Positions 1-9,800 of a DNA stretch of 64,000 nt are shown here, in pieces. The position numbers were made by a program, and so were the translations under genes. A model generated the notes under the pieces. It was not told where the DNA came from and searched no databases. It saw only the letters and a program-made list of their open reading frames with translations. How positions within the stretch are numbered: position 1 is the stretch's first letter; the number at the start of each line of letters is the position of its first letter. This DNA is from Kalaharituber pfeilii (taxonomy: Eukaryota; Ascomycota; Pezizomycetes; Pezizales; Pezizaceae), in contig WHUZ01000069.1 in NCBI GenBank assembly GCA_015179045.1, positions 186,001 through 250,000 of the forward strand, in the 5' to 3' direction.

Positions 1-438
1 ATGACGAGGAGTGCCAAGAGAGTGGATCGTTACAGGGGGGCAGCTCGTTACCACTTCGGGCACGCTAGCTCTATCGGGAATCTTGACACTGCGATCGAAC
101 TTTCCTTGGAATCGCAGGATAACTATATTATGCACTGTACCATAATAGCAGCACTAGTAACTCCGGTGCGCCTTTAGCCCAACTCTAAATGGAGCTTGTA
201 CAGTGGCTTGTATGGTTGCGGACTGCTTTAATCGGCACATTTTGATCCTAAATTTCAACGCCAATCACTGACGTAATAAAAGTCGGAAAAAATTCAAAAC
301 TGCATATAGATAGGAAGAGAATTGAGTGATGAATTGATCTATATTGCGTTTTTGATTTTCTAAATTTTTCTGAAAAAGTTATTCAAAGTTAAAGAGTGGT
401 AATTTTTGATAGAAGACCTCTAATTGAGTTACATACTA
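1..438. other. Flank without recognised gene
   Basis: No long open frame, RNA gene or bounded repeat is visible here. The sequence is moderately AT-rich from about 240 to 437. It ends at the TA dinucleotide that borders the next element. Confidence 0.4.
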
Positions 439-1151
439 GCGGTGGTCATCAATTATCTACAGTAAAGTAAATGGAACATTTGTACATTTTACGCATCTTG
501 GCAACAATGCCCATTGGCTATATTCCGCCCTGAAATGTACACTATCACACTACATTTCTGAAAAATCTACACCACGAAATAGGCCCGTGACTTTTGGAAA
601 AACATTTTAGATTTGCTACGAACCACCCCCACTCAACACAACCCCACACCGCACCGCACCAAAAGGAGACTCTTTGCATCCGAAAAATAGCAAGAAATGC
701 TGGATCTGGATATTAATTAATTAATTTTGATTGAATATTTAAGTCTTGCCTTCTAGCAGAGTTTTTGCCATAGTTGAGATATCGATTAGCTGCAATATGA
801 TCACTCCTATCTACTAGCTCCTGAAGCTCCTCTAAGTCCTCCTCTTCTTCCTCTGAACTGTACTCTGAGTCAAACTCCGAATTTAGATCATACTCCGTTG
901 CTGTCATCAAAACATCGATTTCAGCATCTATTTTCTTCTGTATTGACGCTTTTTGGCTTATAGGAGGCTTGCGAATCTGTAGTTGTGTTGATATGCAGGG
1001 TAGGGGTGAATGAGACTACAATTAGAGTACAAGCCTTATAGTAGCTCTTTTGCACCGGTCATCAATTGCCGGCATATATGGCTAGACGTACAGGGATATG
1101 AAATGTATGAATGTTCCATTTACTTTACTGTAGATAATTGATGACCACCGC
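439..1151. mobile_element. Non-autonomous DNA transposon with 42-bp TIRs
   Basis: Positions 439-480 are the reverse complement of 1110-1151 over 42 bp, starting GCGGTGGTCATC. A TA dinucleotide lies outside each end (437-438 and 1152-1153), as expected for Tc1/mariner-type insertion. The 713-bp body holds no transposase; the only frame (713-910, minus) is short, acidic and unrecognised. It interrupts the decayed frame that continues to its right. Confidence 0.75.
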
Positions 1152-1153
1152 TA

Positions 1154-1629
1154 CTACTACCAACTTTTTCAGAACGAGCGCTTGGAAGAACTACAACTTT
1201 CCGGCGCCTCCAGAACGTGAAAGTTATATCAAAGCGAAGCTCAGGACCGCCTGAGAAAGAATACCTCATTTGATTTACAGAATTCAGAAGTTTTGGACTC
1301 GTTTCGTCAAGGTCAAGTTTTCTGAAGTTTTTCAGAGAATTCCCACACAAATCTCGAGAGGCAGGGACCCGCACCTAGGATCGCGCAATCGCTTCGGAGA
1401 TCGGCCGATCAGCTGCAGAAGGGGCGACCAAGAACAGCAATAGTGTTACGGGGTATGCAGGTGTAAGCCATTACTAGTTAACTAAAAGGTTCACGAAGGG
1501 AATGATTCTGATGTCCGCGAAAATAAAAGTAGTTAAGGTAGTAATAAAGCTTTATATTTGTTAGGGTCGAGTTCCAGGTCCTTGCCCTTCAACTCCGGTG
1601 GGTCAGGCTTCTATTTATACAATTATAGT

Positions 1630-1660
<31 letters not shown>

Positions 1661-1767
1661 TCACATAACCCCGCTTGTAGCACTTGGCCATGGCAGGGTA
1701 ATTATAGTTCTTCGACGCGGTTCAATAGATCCAGCTCGAAAGGATTCTGGGGATCAAGCCACTGCAG
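1154..1767 (-). pseudogene. Decayed retroelement-like coding segment or LTR
   Basis: Read on the minus strand, the segment gives a protein-like frame with phrases such as DPQNPFELDLLNRVEEL and PPELKGKDLELDPNKYKALL. It is broken mainly by TAA and TAG codons at places where CAA or CAG (Gln) would restore the frame, the pattern left by C-to-T RIP. The tail A insertion at 1635 splits it. The alternative reading is a minus-strand LTR: a TATAAATA-like box near 1612-1619 and an AATAAA-like string near 1541. The product family is not recognised. Confidence 0.3.
1635..1699 (-). mobile_element. Tail A short retroposon (65 bp)
   Basis: On the minus strand this reads CCCTGCCATGG, then GCGGGGTTATGTGAT and poly(A). 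It is flanked by perfect 14-bp direct repeats at 1621-1634 and 1700-1713. It holds no coding capacity. Confidence 0.9.
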
Positions 1768-2319
1768 CATCAGCAAAAAAAAAATTGCTTGCGTCCCAAG
1801 GCGTTACATGCGTCAGACGCACTAACGCCATGGGACGTCAACCGCCTATCCCAGTGACAGACCTTTTCCGACCCTGCGTCTGGACGACTTTCCAAGTCGG
1901 CTGTCCTCTTCAATGTTGAGCATTTTCTCTGGCGTCCGGAATTTGGCTCTTTTTTAATCATGTGTCCTCAGCTATGGTCTGATATTCACTGCATTCTCAA
2001 CTACGGCCTGATATTTACTGCGTTATCAACTATGCTCTACGTTATCAACTATAGACTACATCCTCAAATGTGACCTGAATTAGCAGTCGGCTACTCGCGC
2101 CTCCCGCGCTTATTGCACGGATTTCAGATTTCATTCTACCGCGCCATATCATGTTTGACAACCAATTGTTTATTCATTAATAACTAACTAGTTATGCCGG
2201 TCTATATACAGGTGCCCTTTCATCATTCCACCATTTCATGCCATCATCTGTCATGCTACTGCTCCTGCACATTCTCATTTTGCCGTATATTACACTCTTG
2301 AACGACCTGCCACACTTGT

Positions 2320-3260
2320 AAATTGAGCTCATTCTATCACATCTCGCGCCCTCGATAGGATCTGCCGTACCTCTCAAATTCAGCTCATTCTGCCACATCT
2401 CTCTTGGTAGAAATAGACCTGTATGACCTGTTAAATTGAGCTCATTTGCCACACGAGAGAGATGCCTATACCAGCTGAATTGAGCTCATTCTGCCATACA
2501 TTGCGCCCTTGTATTGGACCTGCCATTCCGGTCAAATTGAGCTCATTCTGCCATATTTCGCACCATCGTATAGGACCTGTCACACCGGTCAAATTCGGCT
2601 CATTCTGCCACATCTCGCACGATGGAAATGGATCTGGATAACCTGTTAAATTGAGCCCACTCTGCCACATCTCGCACGGTGGAAATGGACCTGGATAACC
2701 TGTTAGATTGGGCTCATTCTGGGTGGAAATGGACCTGGATAACCTGTTAAATTGGGCTCATTCTGCCACATCTCGCACTGTCGTATTGGAGCTGTCGAAC
2801 GTGTCAAATTCAGCTCATGTTGCCACATCTCGTGCCCTTGAGTGGGACCTGCCATACATGTCAAATTCAGCTCATTCTGCCATCTCTCGCGCCATCAAGA
2901 GAGATGTGCCATACCTATTCAATTAACCTCATGCTGTCATATCTCGCGCCGTCATATAGGGCCTGTCATACCGGTCAAATTCGGCTTATTCTGCTATCTC
3001 TCGCACCGTCAAGGAGACCTTCCATACCTGTTAAACCCTCGCCATAGCCCACAGGGCGGTATGCGAGTATTGATATATAAAAAAAAAAAAATACCTGTTA
3101 AATGCTGCTCATCTCCTGCCGTCAAGTGGGACCTATCATACCTGTCAGTTTGAGCTCATTCTGCCATTTCTCATGCTGTCGAGGAAGGCCTGCCATACCT
3201 GTTGAATTCAGCACTGTCGTACCTGTAAAGTTGAGCTCACTCTGCTGCATCTTGCAGCAT
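2320..3260. repeat. 57-bp minisatellite array, left copy
   Basis: About 16 diverged units of 57 bp, each carrying a version of AATTGAGCTCATTCTGCCAC followed by about 37 variable bases. The period is a multiple of three, so frames stay open and encode repeated NELNLTG-like peptides; I treat these as fortuitous. The array is interrupted by a tail B retroposon at 3036-3090. Confidence 0.85.
3036..3090 (+). mobile_element. Tail B short retroposon (55 bp)
   Basis: It starts CCCTCGCCATAGCC, ends GCGAGTATTGATATAT plus poly(A), and lies between 12-bp direct repeats ATACCTGTTAAA at 3024-3035 and 3091-3102. It sits inside the minisatellite. Confidence 0.9.
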
Positions 3261-3508
3261 AGAAAGGGGGCTCAGGCTGTCGATAGGAGTCCCTAGTACT
3301 TCTTTGGCCCTCCGCTTCTGCCGCACTTATTGCATTTTTCGCGTCAGCGCACGGGCACATTGTGCACTTTCTTGCCACTGAGGTCTCAGCTCATGCCTCA
3401 GAACATGATGAGTATTTCCGGCAGTGTCAACTGGCAACATGGAAGCATACTGATCAACAGTTCATCATGCTCAGTCTGGTTGCATCATTCCATTGTAGTT
3501 TTCCGGCT

Positions 3509-3592
3509 GGCTGGCGTAAGGTAACATCCAGCGGCTGACCGGTGCAAGATAACATCCAGCGGCTGACCGGTGTAAGGTAACATCCAGCGGCC
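3509..3592. repeat. 28-bp tandem repeat, about three units
   Basis: Three successive units contain TAACATCCAGCGGC, the first two followed by TGACCGGTG. The array belongs to the large repeat and is coding in no obvious frame. Confidence 0.75.
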
Positions 3593-3895
3593 CAAGCGAC
3601 CTGAGCCCCTTTTTGCAACAATGTAAACTTCGTCTCAATTCAGCAATGTCCTAAGAGGGCTCATACATACTGCGATGTTGCCAAATTGAGATAATTGACC
3701 GCCGTAAGGATACTGGACATATTTGAACAATTGAGCATATATATTGAGCATATTGAGTGCGTATCTGAGAAGTTGATCAATTTCCAACCAGGGCAGGAAT
3801 TTAGCCTCTGACCACGTACATGAGATATTGGATTATTGACCATGCGAATGAGATATTGAGCATAAGATGTTGTGTATACTTACACATTTGACGGC

Positions 3896-4113
3896 TTTTT
3901 TTTTTTTTTTTTAATATCATTACTCGCTTGCCGCCTGTCAGGCTATGGCGAGGTATTGGGATAAGTACATGGATGAGATATAGAGGTGTAGGGAAAAGGA
4001 AAAGGAAATAAGAAATATGACTAAGATAAAAGCTACCGCTGCATCCTCCCTCCGTCCTCCCCCAACATCTCCATCAGACTCTGGAGTTGATCTCCCTCTC
4101 CTTCTCTTGGTTT
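3896..4113 (-). mobile_element. Longer tail B retroposon (218 bp)
   Basis: On the minus strand about 150 nt of LINE-3'-UTR-like sequence precede the tail B hairpin and poly(A). The 12-bp duplication ACATTTGACGGC flanks it at 3884-3895 and 4114-4125. Its inner hairpin arms are GCCT and AGGC rather than GCCC and GGGC, a compensatory change. Confidence 0.9.
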
Positions 4114-4354
4114 ACATTTGACGGCATAAATGAGATGTTAGCTATATTACGTCGAGTTGCGGGTGGGTTCTGCCTCTGCCGAGAACCCATTGGGCGGGGT
4201 CATCATTAGAGAACCTGCCCGCGGGGCCTCGCGGAACCTGTGAAAACTCGCGATGGCAGTATCAGTAGCAATATGCTTGCCGCAATGGCAGTATTTACAG
4301 CCATATATGCTTACCACAATAGCAGTATTTACGCTCGCCGCAATGGCAGTATGA

Positions 4355-4357
<3 letters not shown>

Positions 4358-4392
<35 letters not shown>

Positions 4393-4435
4393 CATTACTC
4401 GCATGCCGCCCTATGGGCTATGGCGAGGGTTTAAT
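4358..4435 (-). mobile_element. Tail B short retroposon (78 bp)
   Basis: It holds about 35 T (the poly(A) on the minus strand) followed by the tail B hairpin. The 14-bp duplications TGGCAGTATGAGTA lie at 4344-4357 and 4436-4449. Confidence 0.9.
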
Positions 4436-4817
4436 TGGCAGTATGAGTAACCATGTATGCTCGCCGCGACCACATTATACGTGGCTGATATGTGTAGCTT
4501 GGTACCAAGGCGGGGCCCCACGGGCGGGTTGGCCAAAGAGGCCGACGGGGCGGGGCGAGTTGCGGGCGGGTCGTAGGGTAGCAAAACCCGCCCCGGCGCA
4601 CCCGTTTGCACACGCTAAAATTTACGCATATTAGTCATGCATATGAGATATAGGACATATTGAGCATATGGTGTAGCTATTTGCCATAGCAGGGCAGGTA
4701 TCTGATGTAAACATCTGACATGATGTGTCAGTGGCCTCGTTGATAACGTTATTTGCGCATCAGGACATATAAGGTTAAATGTTGTGCAGCATGACGGCAT
4801 GGGAAATGGAATATAGT

Positions 4818-4985
4818 GTCAGGATGCCAGGCCCAGTTGGTGAGGCATTAGGATGCTGAGCCTAGTTAGCGAAGCGTCAGGATGCCAGGCGTAGTGAGAA
4901 GGACGTTAGGATGCACTAACGCATGGGACGCATCCAATTGTCAGGACGCTACGCCCACACGTCAGGACGCATTTTCGTTATTGCT
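4818..4985. repeat. Array of GTCAGGATGCCAGGC-like units
   Basis: Units of roughly 30 bp carry variants of GTCAGGATGCCAGGC and of GACGCACTAACGCATGGGACG. They match an inverted array at 59300-59600. The array ends at the inner boundary of the left large repeat. Confidence 0.7.
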
Positions 4986-5694
4986 AATGACGATGACGAT
5001 GGCATCCTACACCCTGTGGCATACTTCTCAAGAAGCACTCGCCTGCCGAGAGCAACTACGAGATCTATGACAAGGAGCTCATGGCGATTGTGAGAGCCTT
5101 CGAAGAATGGAGACCGCACCTAGAAGGTGCCAAGGGCATCATTGAGGTCCTCAGCGACCATAAGAACCTTGAATACTTCATGACGACTAAAATGCTGAAC
5201 CGCCGACAAGCTCGGGGGTCCGAATTCCTTTCCCGCTTCAACTTCAAGATCGTGTACCGTCCTGGAAAAGCTGGCGGTAAGCCCGATGCACTGCCCTGCC
5301 ATGGCGAACAGCTACAAGCGGGGTCATGTGATATAAAAAAAAAAAAAAAAAAAGCCCGATGCACTCACTAGAAGGTCAGGAGACCTCCCTAAGGGAGGGG
5401 ATGAACGGCTCAAGCACCAGAATCAAGTCGTTTTGAAAACCTGAAAATCTCGCCCTGTCGACCGCAACTCCTGCCCCGGGGCAGCAGCCCTCAGCCACCG
5501 TTGCCGCCGTTGATGCCGTTGCCCCCGGAACCCATCGGGAACTCGATCGCCAAACCTTATGGGAGGAGGCCTATGAAAGGGACCCTAGGCCGCGAGAGAT
5601 CCTAACCGCTCTGCAGAAAGGTCAGCGACGACACCCAGGCATCAGTCTGAGCGAGTGTGAGGCAAGGAACGATCGATTATACCATTGTGGAAGA
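4983..5694 (+). pseudogene. Ty3/gypsy pol fragment: RNase H end
   Basis: The frame begins abruptly with [15 protein letters not shown], continues through [16 protein letters not shown] and [10 protein letters not shown], and reaches [13 protein letters not shown], typical of the RNase H domain of Ty3/gypsy elements. Gag, protease and reverse transcriptase are missing, because the element starts at the edge of the large repeat. A tail A retroposon interrupts it at 5293-5351. Beyond that, an extra A in the A4 run near 5436-5439 shifts the frame before it joins the integrase. Confidence 0.8.
5293..5351 (+). mobile_element. Tail A short retroposon inside gypsy pol (59 bp)
   Basis: It starts GCCCTGCCATGGCGAAC and ends GCGGGGTCATGTGATAT with poly(A). 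The 14-bp duplications AAGCCCGATGCACT lie at 5279-5292 and 5352-5365. Removing it and one duplication rejoins the RNase H frame, so it arrived after the gypsy element. Confidence 0.92.
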
Positions 5695-7026
5695 TTGTAC
5701 GTACCAGACTATGCCCCCCTCCGACTCGCCATCATCCAAGAACACCATGACCTGCCTGCTGCCGGGCATCCAGGAGTGGCCAAGACTCTCGAACTGATCC
5801 TCAGAACATACACCTGGCCTTCGATCCGTAAGGATGTTGAACAGTACTGCAGGAACTGCCACACCTGCCGACGAGTGACATCTTCCCGGCACGCCCCTTA
5901 CGGAACGATGAAGTTAATGGAGTTACCCGAGCAGCCGTGGCAGCACCTCACTATGGACTTCGTCGTCGGATTGCCCGAGTGTCAGGGATTCAATGCTATC
6001 CTGATGGTAGTGGACCAACTAACTAAGATGCGACATCTATGCCCAACAACGGAAACTGCTACCGCCGAAGACCTTGCCCAGCTGTATCTTGACCATGTAT
6101 GGAAGCTCCATGGCCTACCACATTCAATTATATCAGACCGAGGCCCCCAGTTTACCTCCGAATGCTGGCGACACCTATGCAAGCTCCTAAACATCGAAGC
6201 TCGGCTATCGACAGCCTACTACCCCGAAACAGATGGACAATCAGAAAGAATGAATGCCATCATGGAGCAGTACCTAAGGGCCTATGTTAGCTATCAGCAA
6301 GATGATTGGATAAAGTTCTTCCCTATGGCCGAATTCGCAGCCAACAACCACGTTTCTGAGTCCACCAAAATGTCTCCATTCCAGGCAAACTTCCCACGCT
6401 TCATCGATCCCTCCCCCGACAATATGCTCATGGCCGCTACTACTACCGCCGCTAGAGGAATAGCCTGTTTCAATGCCAAAGATCATGTCAACAAGCTGAC
6501 TGAGCTGCATAGGATGTTAAAGACCGAAATACAGCATGCCCAACTCCGGCAAGCCGAGTACGCCAACCGCAGTAGGATCCCAGCACCGAGGCTCCTACCT
6601 GGAGACCATGTCTGGTTATCAAGCAGGCACCTGAGCACTCAACGACCCTGCAAGAAACTCGACCATAAGAAAGTAGGCCCATTCAAAGTGCTGGCAGCTG
6701 TCGGCACTCATGCCTATAGGCTTGAACTTCCCCACACGATGAAAATCCATCCCGTGTTCCATGTATCCTTATTGGAACCTGCAGCCAAAGATCCGCTACC
6801 GGGACAGGTAGAACCGCCGCCGCCGCCTGTCATCATTGATGGTGAAGAATGGGAAGTTGAGGCTGTTCTGGACTCGAGGCTCTATCGACGTCGTCTGCAG
6901 TACTTGGTGAAGTGGAAAGGTTACGACGAGCCCTCTTGGCAGCCTGGTGCAGACTTGGAGAATGCACCTGACCTAGTAAAACTCTTTCACCAGCAGTATC
7001 CAAACAAGCCGAAACCGAAGCCCTAG
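5695..7026 (+). CDS. Ty3/gypsy integrase with chromodomain (partial pol)
   Basis: This 443-residue open stretch is the C-terminal part of a retrotransposon polyprotein and inserts the cDNA copy into chromatin. It shows the HHCC zinc-binding region (HHDLPAAGH then CRNCHTC), the catalytic core with D in MDFVVGLP, D in SDRGPQF and E in TDGQSERMN, and a C-terminal chromodomain (EVEAVLDSRLYRRRLQYLVKW, then WQP). The chromodomain places it among the chromoviruses, which target modified histones. The true polyprotein start lies far upstream and is lost; the first codon here is TTG and only marks the open frame. The catalytic triad is intact, but without RT the copy cannot move alone. A tail A retroposon lies immediately downstream of its stop. 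Confidence 0.9.
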   Translation: MYVPDYAPLRLAIIQEHHDLPAAGHPGVAKTLELILRTYTWPSIRKDVEQYCRNCHTCRRVTSSRHAPYGTMKLMELPEQPWQHLTMDFVVGLPECQGFNAILMVVDQLTKMRHLCPTTETATAEDLAQLYLDHVWKLHGLPHSIISDRGPQFTSECWRHLCKLLNIEARLSTAYYPETDGQSERMNAIMEQYLRAYVSYQQDDWIKFFPMAEFAANNHVSESTKMSPFQANFPRFIDPSPDNMLMAATTTAARGIACFNAKDHVNKLTELHRMLKTEIQHAQLRQAEYANRSRIPAPRLLPGDHVWLSSRHLSTQRPCKKLDHKKVGPFKVLAAVGTHAYRLELPHTMKIHPVFHVSLLEPAAKDPLPGQVEPPPPPVIIDGEEWEVEAVLDSRLYRRRLQYLVKWKGYDEPSWQPGADLENAPDLVKLFHQQYPNKPKPKP

Positions 7027-7031
7027 GCCTC

Positions 7032-7313
7032 ACCAGAAGAACCGTCCAGAAGGCTTTGAGAGGTGGGGCGACATGGAAAAGAATTGGAAGAGAAAGGCGG
7101 AGAATGGGGAGGAGTATGACGTTTTGGAGAATTTCTTCGCTGGGGTCAAGTTCTAGAAGGTAGGAGAATGCGGGGTCAATTTCTAGAAGCTAGGAGAGCG
7201 GGGGCGACGGCGCGTGGGGGCCATGTATGTAGAGAGTTAGTTTAGCCTGTCTCCGGGCTATGAGGGCTTGCCCAGGGACCCTGCCATGGCTTAGTGCTAC
7301 AAGCGGGGTTATG

Positions 7314-7340
<27 letters not shown>
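7032..7340 (+). mobile_element. Longer tail A retroposon (309 bp)
   Basis: It has a 5' part resembling the C-terminal coding end and 3' UTR of a LINE, then CCCTGCCATGGC and GCGGGGTTATGTGAT plus poly(A). The 15-bp duplications GAAGCCCTAGGCCTC lie at 7017-7031 and 7341-7355 and straddle the gypsy pol stop codon. Confidence 0.88.
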
Positions 7341-7345
<5 letters not shown>

Positions 7346-7371
7346 CCTAGGCCTCGCAGGTGCTCGCCACC

Positions 7372-7726
7372 TAGAGGGGGGGATACTGTCACAGCCCGCC
7401 TACGCACGCATCGATATCATCCTTTTCCGCAGCCGACAAGTCAAGCCGAGCCGACGTGCCAAGCCGGAAGGTAAGACCTTACTAATAGCCGACTCGGAAA
7501 GACTTGACAAGCCGTCCCGGTCCGGTTGATTAGCCCTCTGACAGCTCATTGATATGCCTTCCAATATTAGCATCACTATTGCCGCTCTTGCATTCCAGAT
7601 TCTCTTTCTCATATCGTTATAGACCTGTATTCCCTTTCTATGCCAATTCCCCAGCATATACGGGCCCCAAGCCCGCCTCTGTAGATAGCTCTTCTTCTCC
7701 TTGTCCGTTGTCTTGTTGATCAATAG
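7372..7726 (+). mobile_element. Gypsy polypurine tract and 3' LTR
   Basis: A purine run AGAGGGGGGGA (7373-7383) precedes TGTCACAGCCCGCC at 7387, a normal arrangement of polypurine tract and LTR start. The LTR runs to about 7726, where a MITE begins, so its 3' end may be cut. No 5' LTR is present in the window to measure divergence. Confidence 0.6.
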
Positions 7727-8136
7727 TAGTGAGCGGCACGAGCTAGCTCGAGCCGAGCTGGAGGGTGAGCTCGAGCTGGCGTGGCATTTTTTTTTTTTTT
7801 TTTTTTATCTCACATAACCCCGCTTGCAGCTGTTCGCCATGGCAGGGTAGCTGGCGTGGCATGAGCTCGAGCCTGGATTGATTATATACATAATATTGAC
7901 AAACTAAACTAAACTAAGCTAAATTTTCATCTTGCTCACCACTATCAGCTAAATTGTGCATTTCGAAGTTGTTGGTAGGTCAGAATGAGCTCCAAGTCTC
8001 TAATTATTACTATATCAGGTATTTACAGTTTATGAAACCTTGCACTGGCTAAGCATTTTAGCGAGCTGTCAAGAAAAACACAAGCATGATCTTGGCTCGT
8101 TTGAGCTCGAGCTGGCTCGGCTCGTGCCGCTCACTA
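7727..8136 (+). mobile_element. hAT-like MITE, copy 1
   Basis: It starts TAGTGAGCGGCACGAGC and ends with the reverse complement GCTCGTGCCGCTCACTA. The TAGTG terminus fits hAT TIRs. Subterminal GAGCTCGAGC strings are frequent. It lacks coding capacity and is about 340 bp once the tail A insertion at 7787 is removed. No 8-bp duplication survives. Confidence 0.8.
7787..7848 (-). mobile_element. Tail A short retroposon inside the MITE (62 bp)
   Basis: Minus-strand tail A plus poly(A), flanked by 13-bp duplications AGCTGGCGTGGCA at 7774-7786 and 7849-7861. The uninterrupted sequence is seen in the other two copies of this MITE. Confidence 0.92.
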
Positions 8137-8303
8137 CGCCTCTTTACACAATTGCCCGACCTCATGCATAGGGGTACTTAGATATATGAGGCCATTGGGG
8201 CTAAGAAACATGATTTAGCAATTCAGCAGTCCAGTCCATCACTTGGTCTCTGATGCCACAGGGTCACTGCAGCTATTTGGGTCGGTGGGGTAGTGCCCTG
8301 CAA

Positions 8304-8372
8304 TTTTTTTTTTTTTTTTTTTTTTTTTATATCATTACTCGCTTGCCGCCCTGAGGGCTACAGTATGGCGAG
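8304..8372 (-). mobile_element. Tail B short retroposon (69 bp)
   Basis: Long T run, then the tail B hairpin in reverse. The 12-bp duplications AGTGCCCTGCAA lie at 8292-8303 and 8373-8384. Confidence 0.9.
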
Positions 8373-8438
8373 AGTGCCCTGCAAGTGAATATGCGCGAAT
8401 GAATGTGACGTCGCATACACGTGATATGTGATAGTCAT

Positions 8439-8740
8439 TAGTGAGCGGCACGAGCCGAGCCAGCTCGAGCTCAAACGAGCCAAGATCATGCTTGTGTTTT
8501 TCTTGACAGCTCGCTAAAATGCTTAGCCAGTGCAAGGTTTCATAAACTGTAAATACCTACTATAGTAATAATTAGAGACTTGGAGCTCATTCTGACCTAC
8601 CAACAACTTCGAAATGCACAATTTAGCTGATAGTAGTGAGAAAGATGAAAATTTAGCTTAGTTTAGTTTAGTTTGTCAATATTATGATCCAGGCTCGAGC
8701 TCATGCCACGCCAGCTCGAGCTAGCTCGTGCCGCTCACTA
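8439..8740 (-). mobile_element. hAT-like MITE, copy 2, opposite orientation
   Basis: 302 bp with the same TAGTGAGCGGCACGAGC termini as copy 1 but with the interior reversed. It is flanked by perfect 8-bp duplications ATAGTCAT at 8431-8438 and 8741-8748, the length made by hAT transposases. Confidence 0.9.
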
Positions 8741-8858
8741 ATAGTCATAACCAAACTGCTGTATGTGCAATATAGAGGACTAGTGATATCGCTACAGAAA
8801 GGGTTTCTTTGCATGGCTGGTGGAAAGGACATAGCTCTCTCTCTCTCACTGATCTCCA

Positions 8859-9800
8859 CGGAATTACCATCGCCACCACCACCACCACAGACACTGGGGT
8901 TCAGCCCCACCACGTGTATCGACACCACGCCGATGCCGACGCCACAACAGGTCTTGGGGTTCAGCCCCATCACCTGCACAGACACACAACCGGCGCCACC
9001 ACCGCCACCACCACCACCATCGCCACCCACCTCGGGGAAGCGAAAGGCGGACCCACCCACCCCCACTAGCAGTCGGAAGAGGAAGGGGAAGATGCCCGCG
9101 CCCAACTACAACTACCAGTTGAAACGCCAACTCAGCGATGAGGAGGCGAAGAAGATTGCAGCTTCGGGCGCCACACAGCCACCATCACCACCATCACAGC
9201 CAGCGCCGTCACCGGCACCGGCACCACCAGCACCAAAAACACCACCCACGCCGCCACCAAAACCAAGGCGAAAGCTCCCGACGCAGGAGGAGGCTTTCCG
9301 GCGGCACCAGGCCCGCAAGGCCCCGCCACAAACCGCTTCGCCGACCACAGAAGATGCCACCACCAGGGGAGGAGTCGGCATCGTAATACACGGTATTGCG
9401 TTGAGGAAGGACTTGGGGAAAGTGAAGAAGTGGTTGGCAGCAGCTAACGAGGGTTTGGGGAAGATTAAGGGAATTCGTTGGCTGAGGAAGCGGAACTTGC
9501 TGGAGGAGGCAGGCAAGACAACAAGTTCGGTGGTCGTATACTTGGAGAAAGAGGTGGACGTTGAGAAGGTTAGACTCAGCGGACGGTGGCACAGATCCGC
9601 TCGGTATGAGTCGGAGAGGGGGCGGAAATAAAGGGGGACATACTGGGCGCAGTCCGCATTACTAGATAGTCCGCGGATACTACATGTATTTAGGATTGGT
9701 GTTATTCTTTCGTTCCTTTTTGACTTATTTTAATAAAAACCCTCGCCATAGCCCTTAGGGCGGCATGCGAGTACTGAAATTAAAAAAAAAAAAAAAAAAA
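8859..9800 (+). mobile_element. RT-less LINE derivative with ORF1 and tail B
   Basis: 942 bp from CGGAATTACCATCGCC to a poly(A) that follows the tail B hairpin. Perfect 15-bp duplications TCTCACTGATCTCCA lie at 8844-8858 and 9801-9815, so the whole block inserted as one unit. It holds an ORF1-like frame and a 3' UTR of about 170 bp, with no endonuclease or reverse transcriptase between them. This makes it a non-autonomous LINE with an internal deletion. Confidence 0.88.
8933..9631 (+). CDS. LINE ORF1-like (Gag-like) protein, partial
   Basis: Starting at the first in-frame ATG within the element, the frame gives 232 residues. The N-terminal part is low-complexity and rich in Pro, Ala, Thr and Lys (QPAPPPPPPPPSPP and similar). 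The C-terminal 90 residues contain VGIVIHGIALRKDLGKVKKW, IRWLRKRNLL and SSVVVYLEKEV, resembling the conserved core of ORF1 proteins of fungal Tad-like LINEs, which bind the element RNA. The CCHC zinc knuckles usually found after this core are absent; the protein stops at ERGRK. Upstream in-frame codons lie outside the element and are ignored. Confidence 0.6.
   Translation: MPTPQQVLGFSPITCTDTQPAPPPPPPPPSPPTSGKRKADPPTPTSSRKRKGKMPAPNYNYQLKRQLSDEEAKKIAASGATQPPSPPSQPAPSPAPAPPAPKTPPTPPPKPRRKLPTQEEAFRRHQARKAPPQTASPTTEDATTRGGVGIVIHGIALRKDLGKVKKWLAAANEGLGKIKGIRWLRKRNLLEEAGKTTSSVVVYLEKEVDVEKVRLSGRWHRSARYESERGRK

Larger units (their letters stand above)
1768..4989 (+). repeat. Left copy of the large inverted repeat
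   Basis: This block matches 59289-63522 in reverse complement. Shared landmarks, in order, are the terminal CATCAGCAA, a segment around 1785-2080, a 57-bp minisatellite, a segment around 3300-3700, GATATTGAGCAT-rich stretches, and an array of GTCAGGATGCCAGGC-like units. The outer end starts CATCAGCAAAA and the inner end finishes TTATTGCTAATG, so one copy is itself bounded by short inverted termini, as a non-autonomous transposon would be. No flanking target duplication was found. Three tail B retroposons lie inside. No gene is recognised; its open frames come from the tandem repeats. Confidence 0.8.

Noticed and set aside
2192..3296. Several overlapping open frames with NELNLTG-like repeats on both strands
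   Set aside because: They arise from the 57-bp minisatellite, whose period is a multiple of three; similar frames exist in the right copy in the opposite orientation, and no domain is present.
8684..8858. Extension of the ORF1-like frame upstream to 8684
   Set aside because: These codons lie in the MITE and host flank, outside the retroposon whose left duplication is at 8844-8858.
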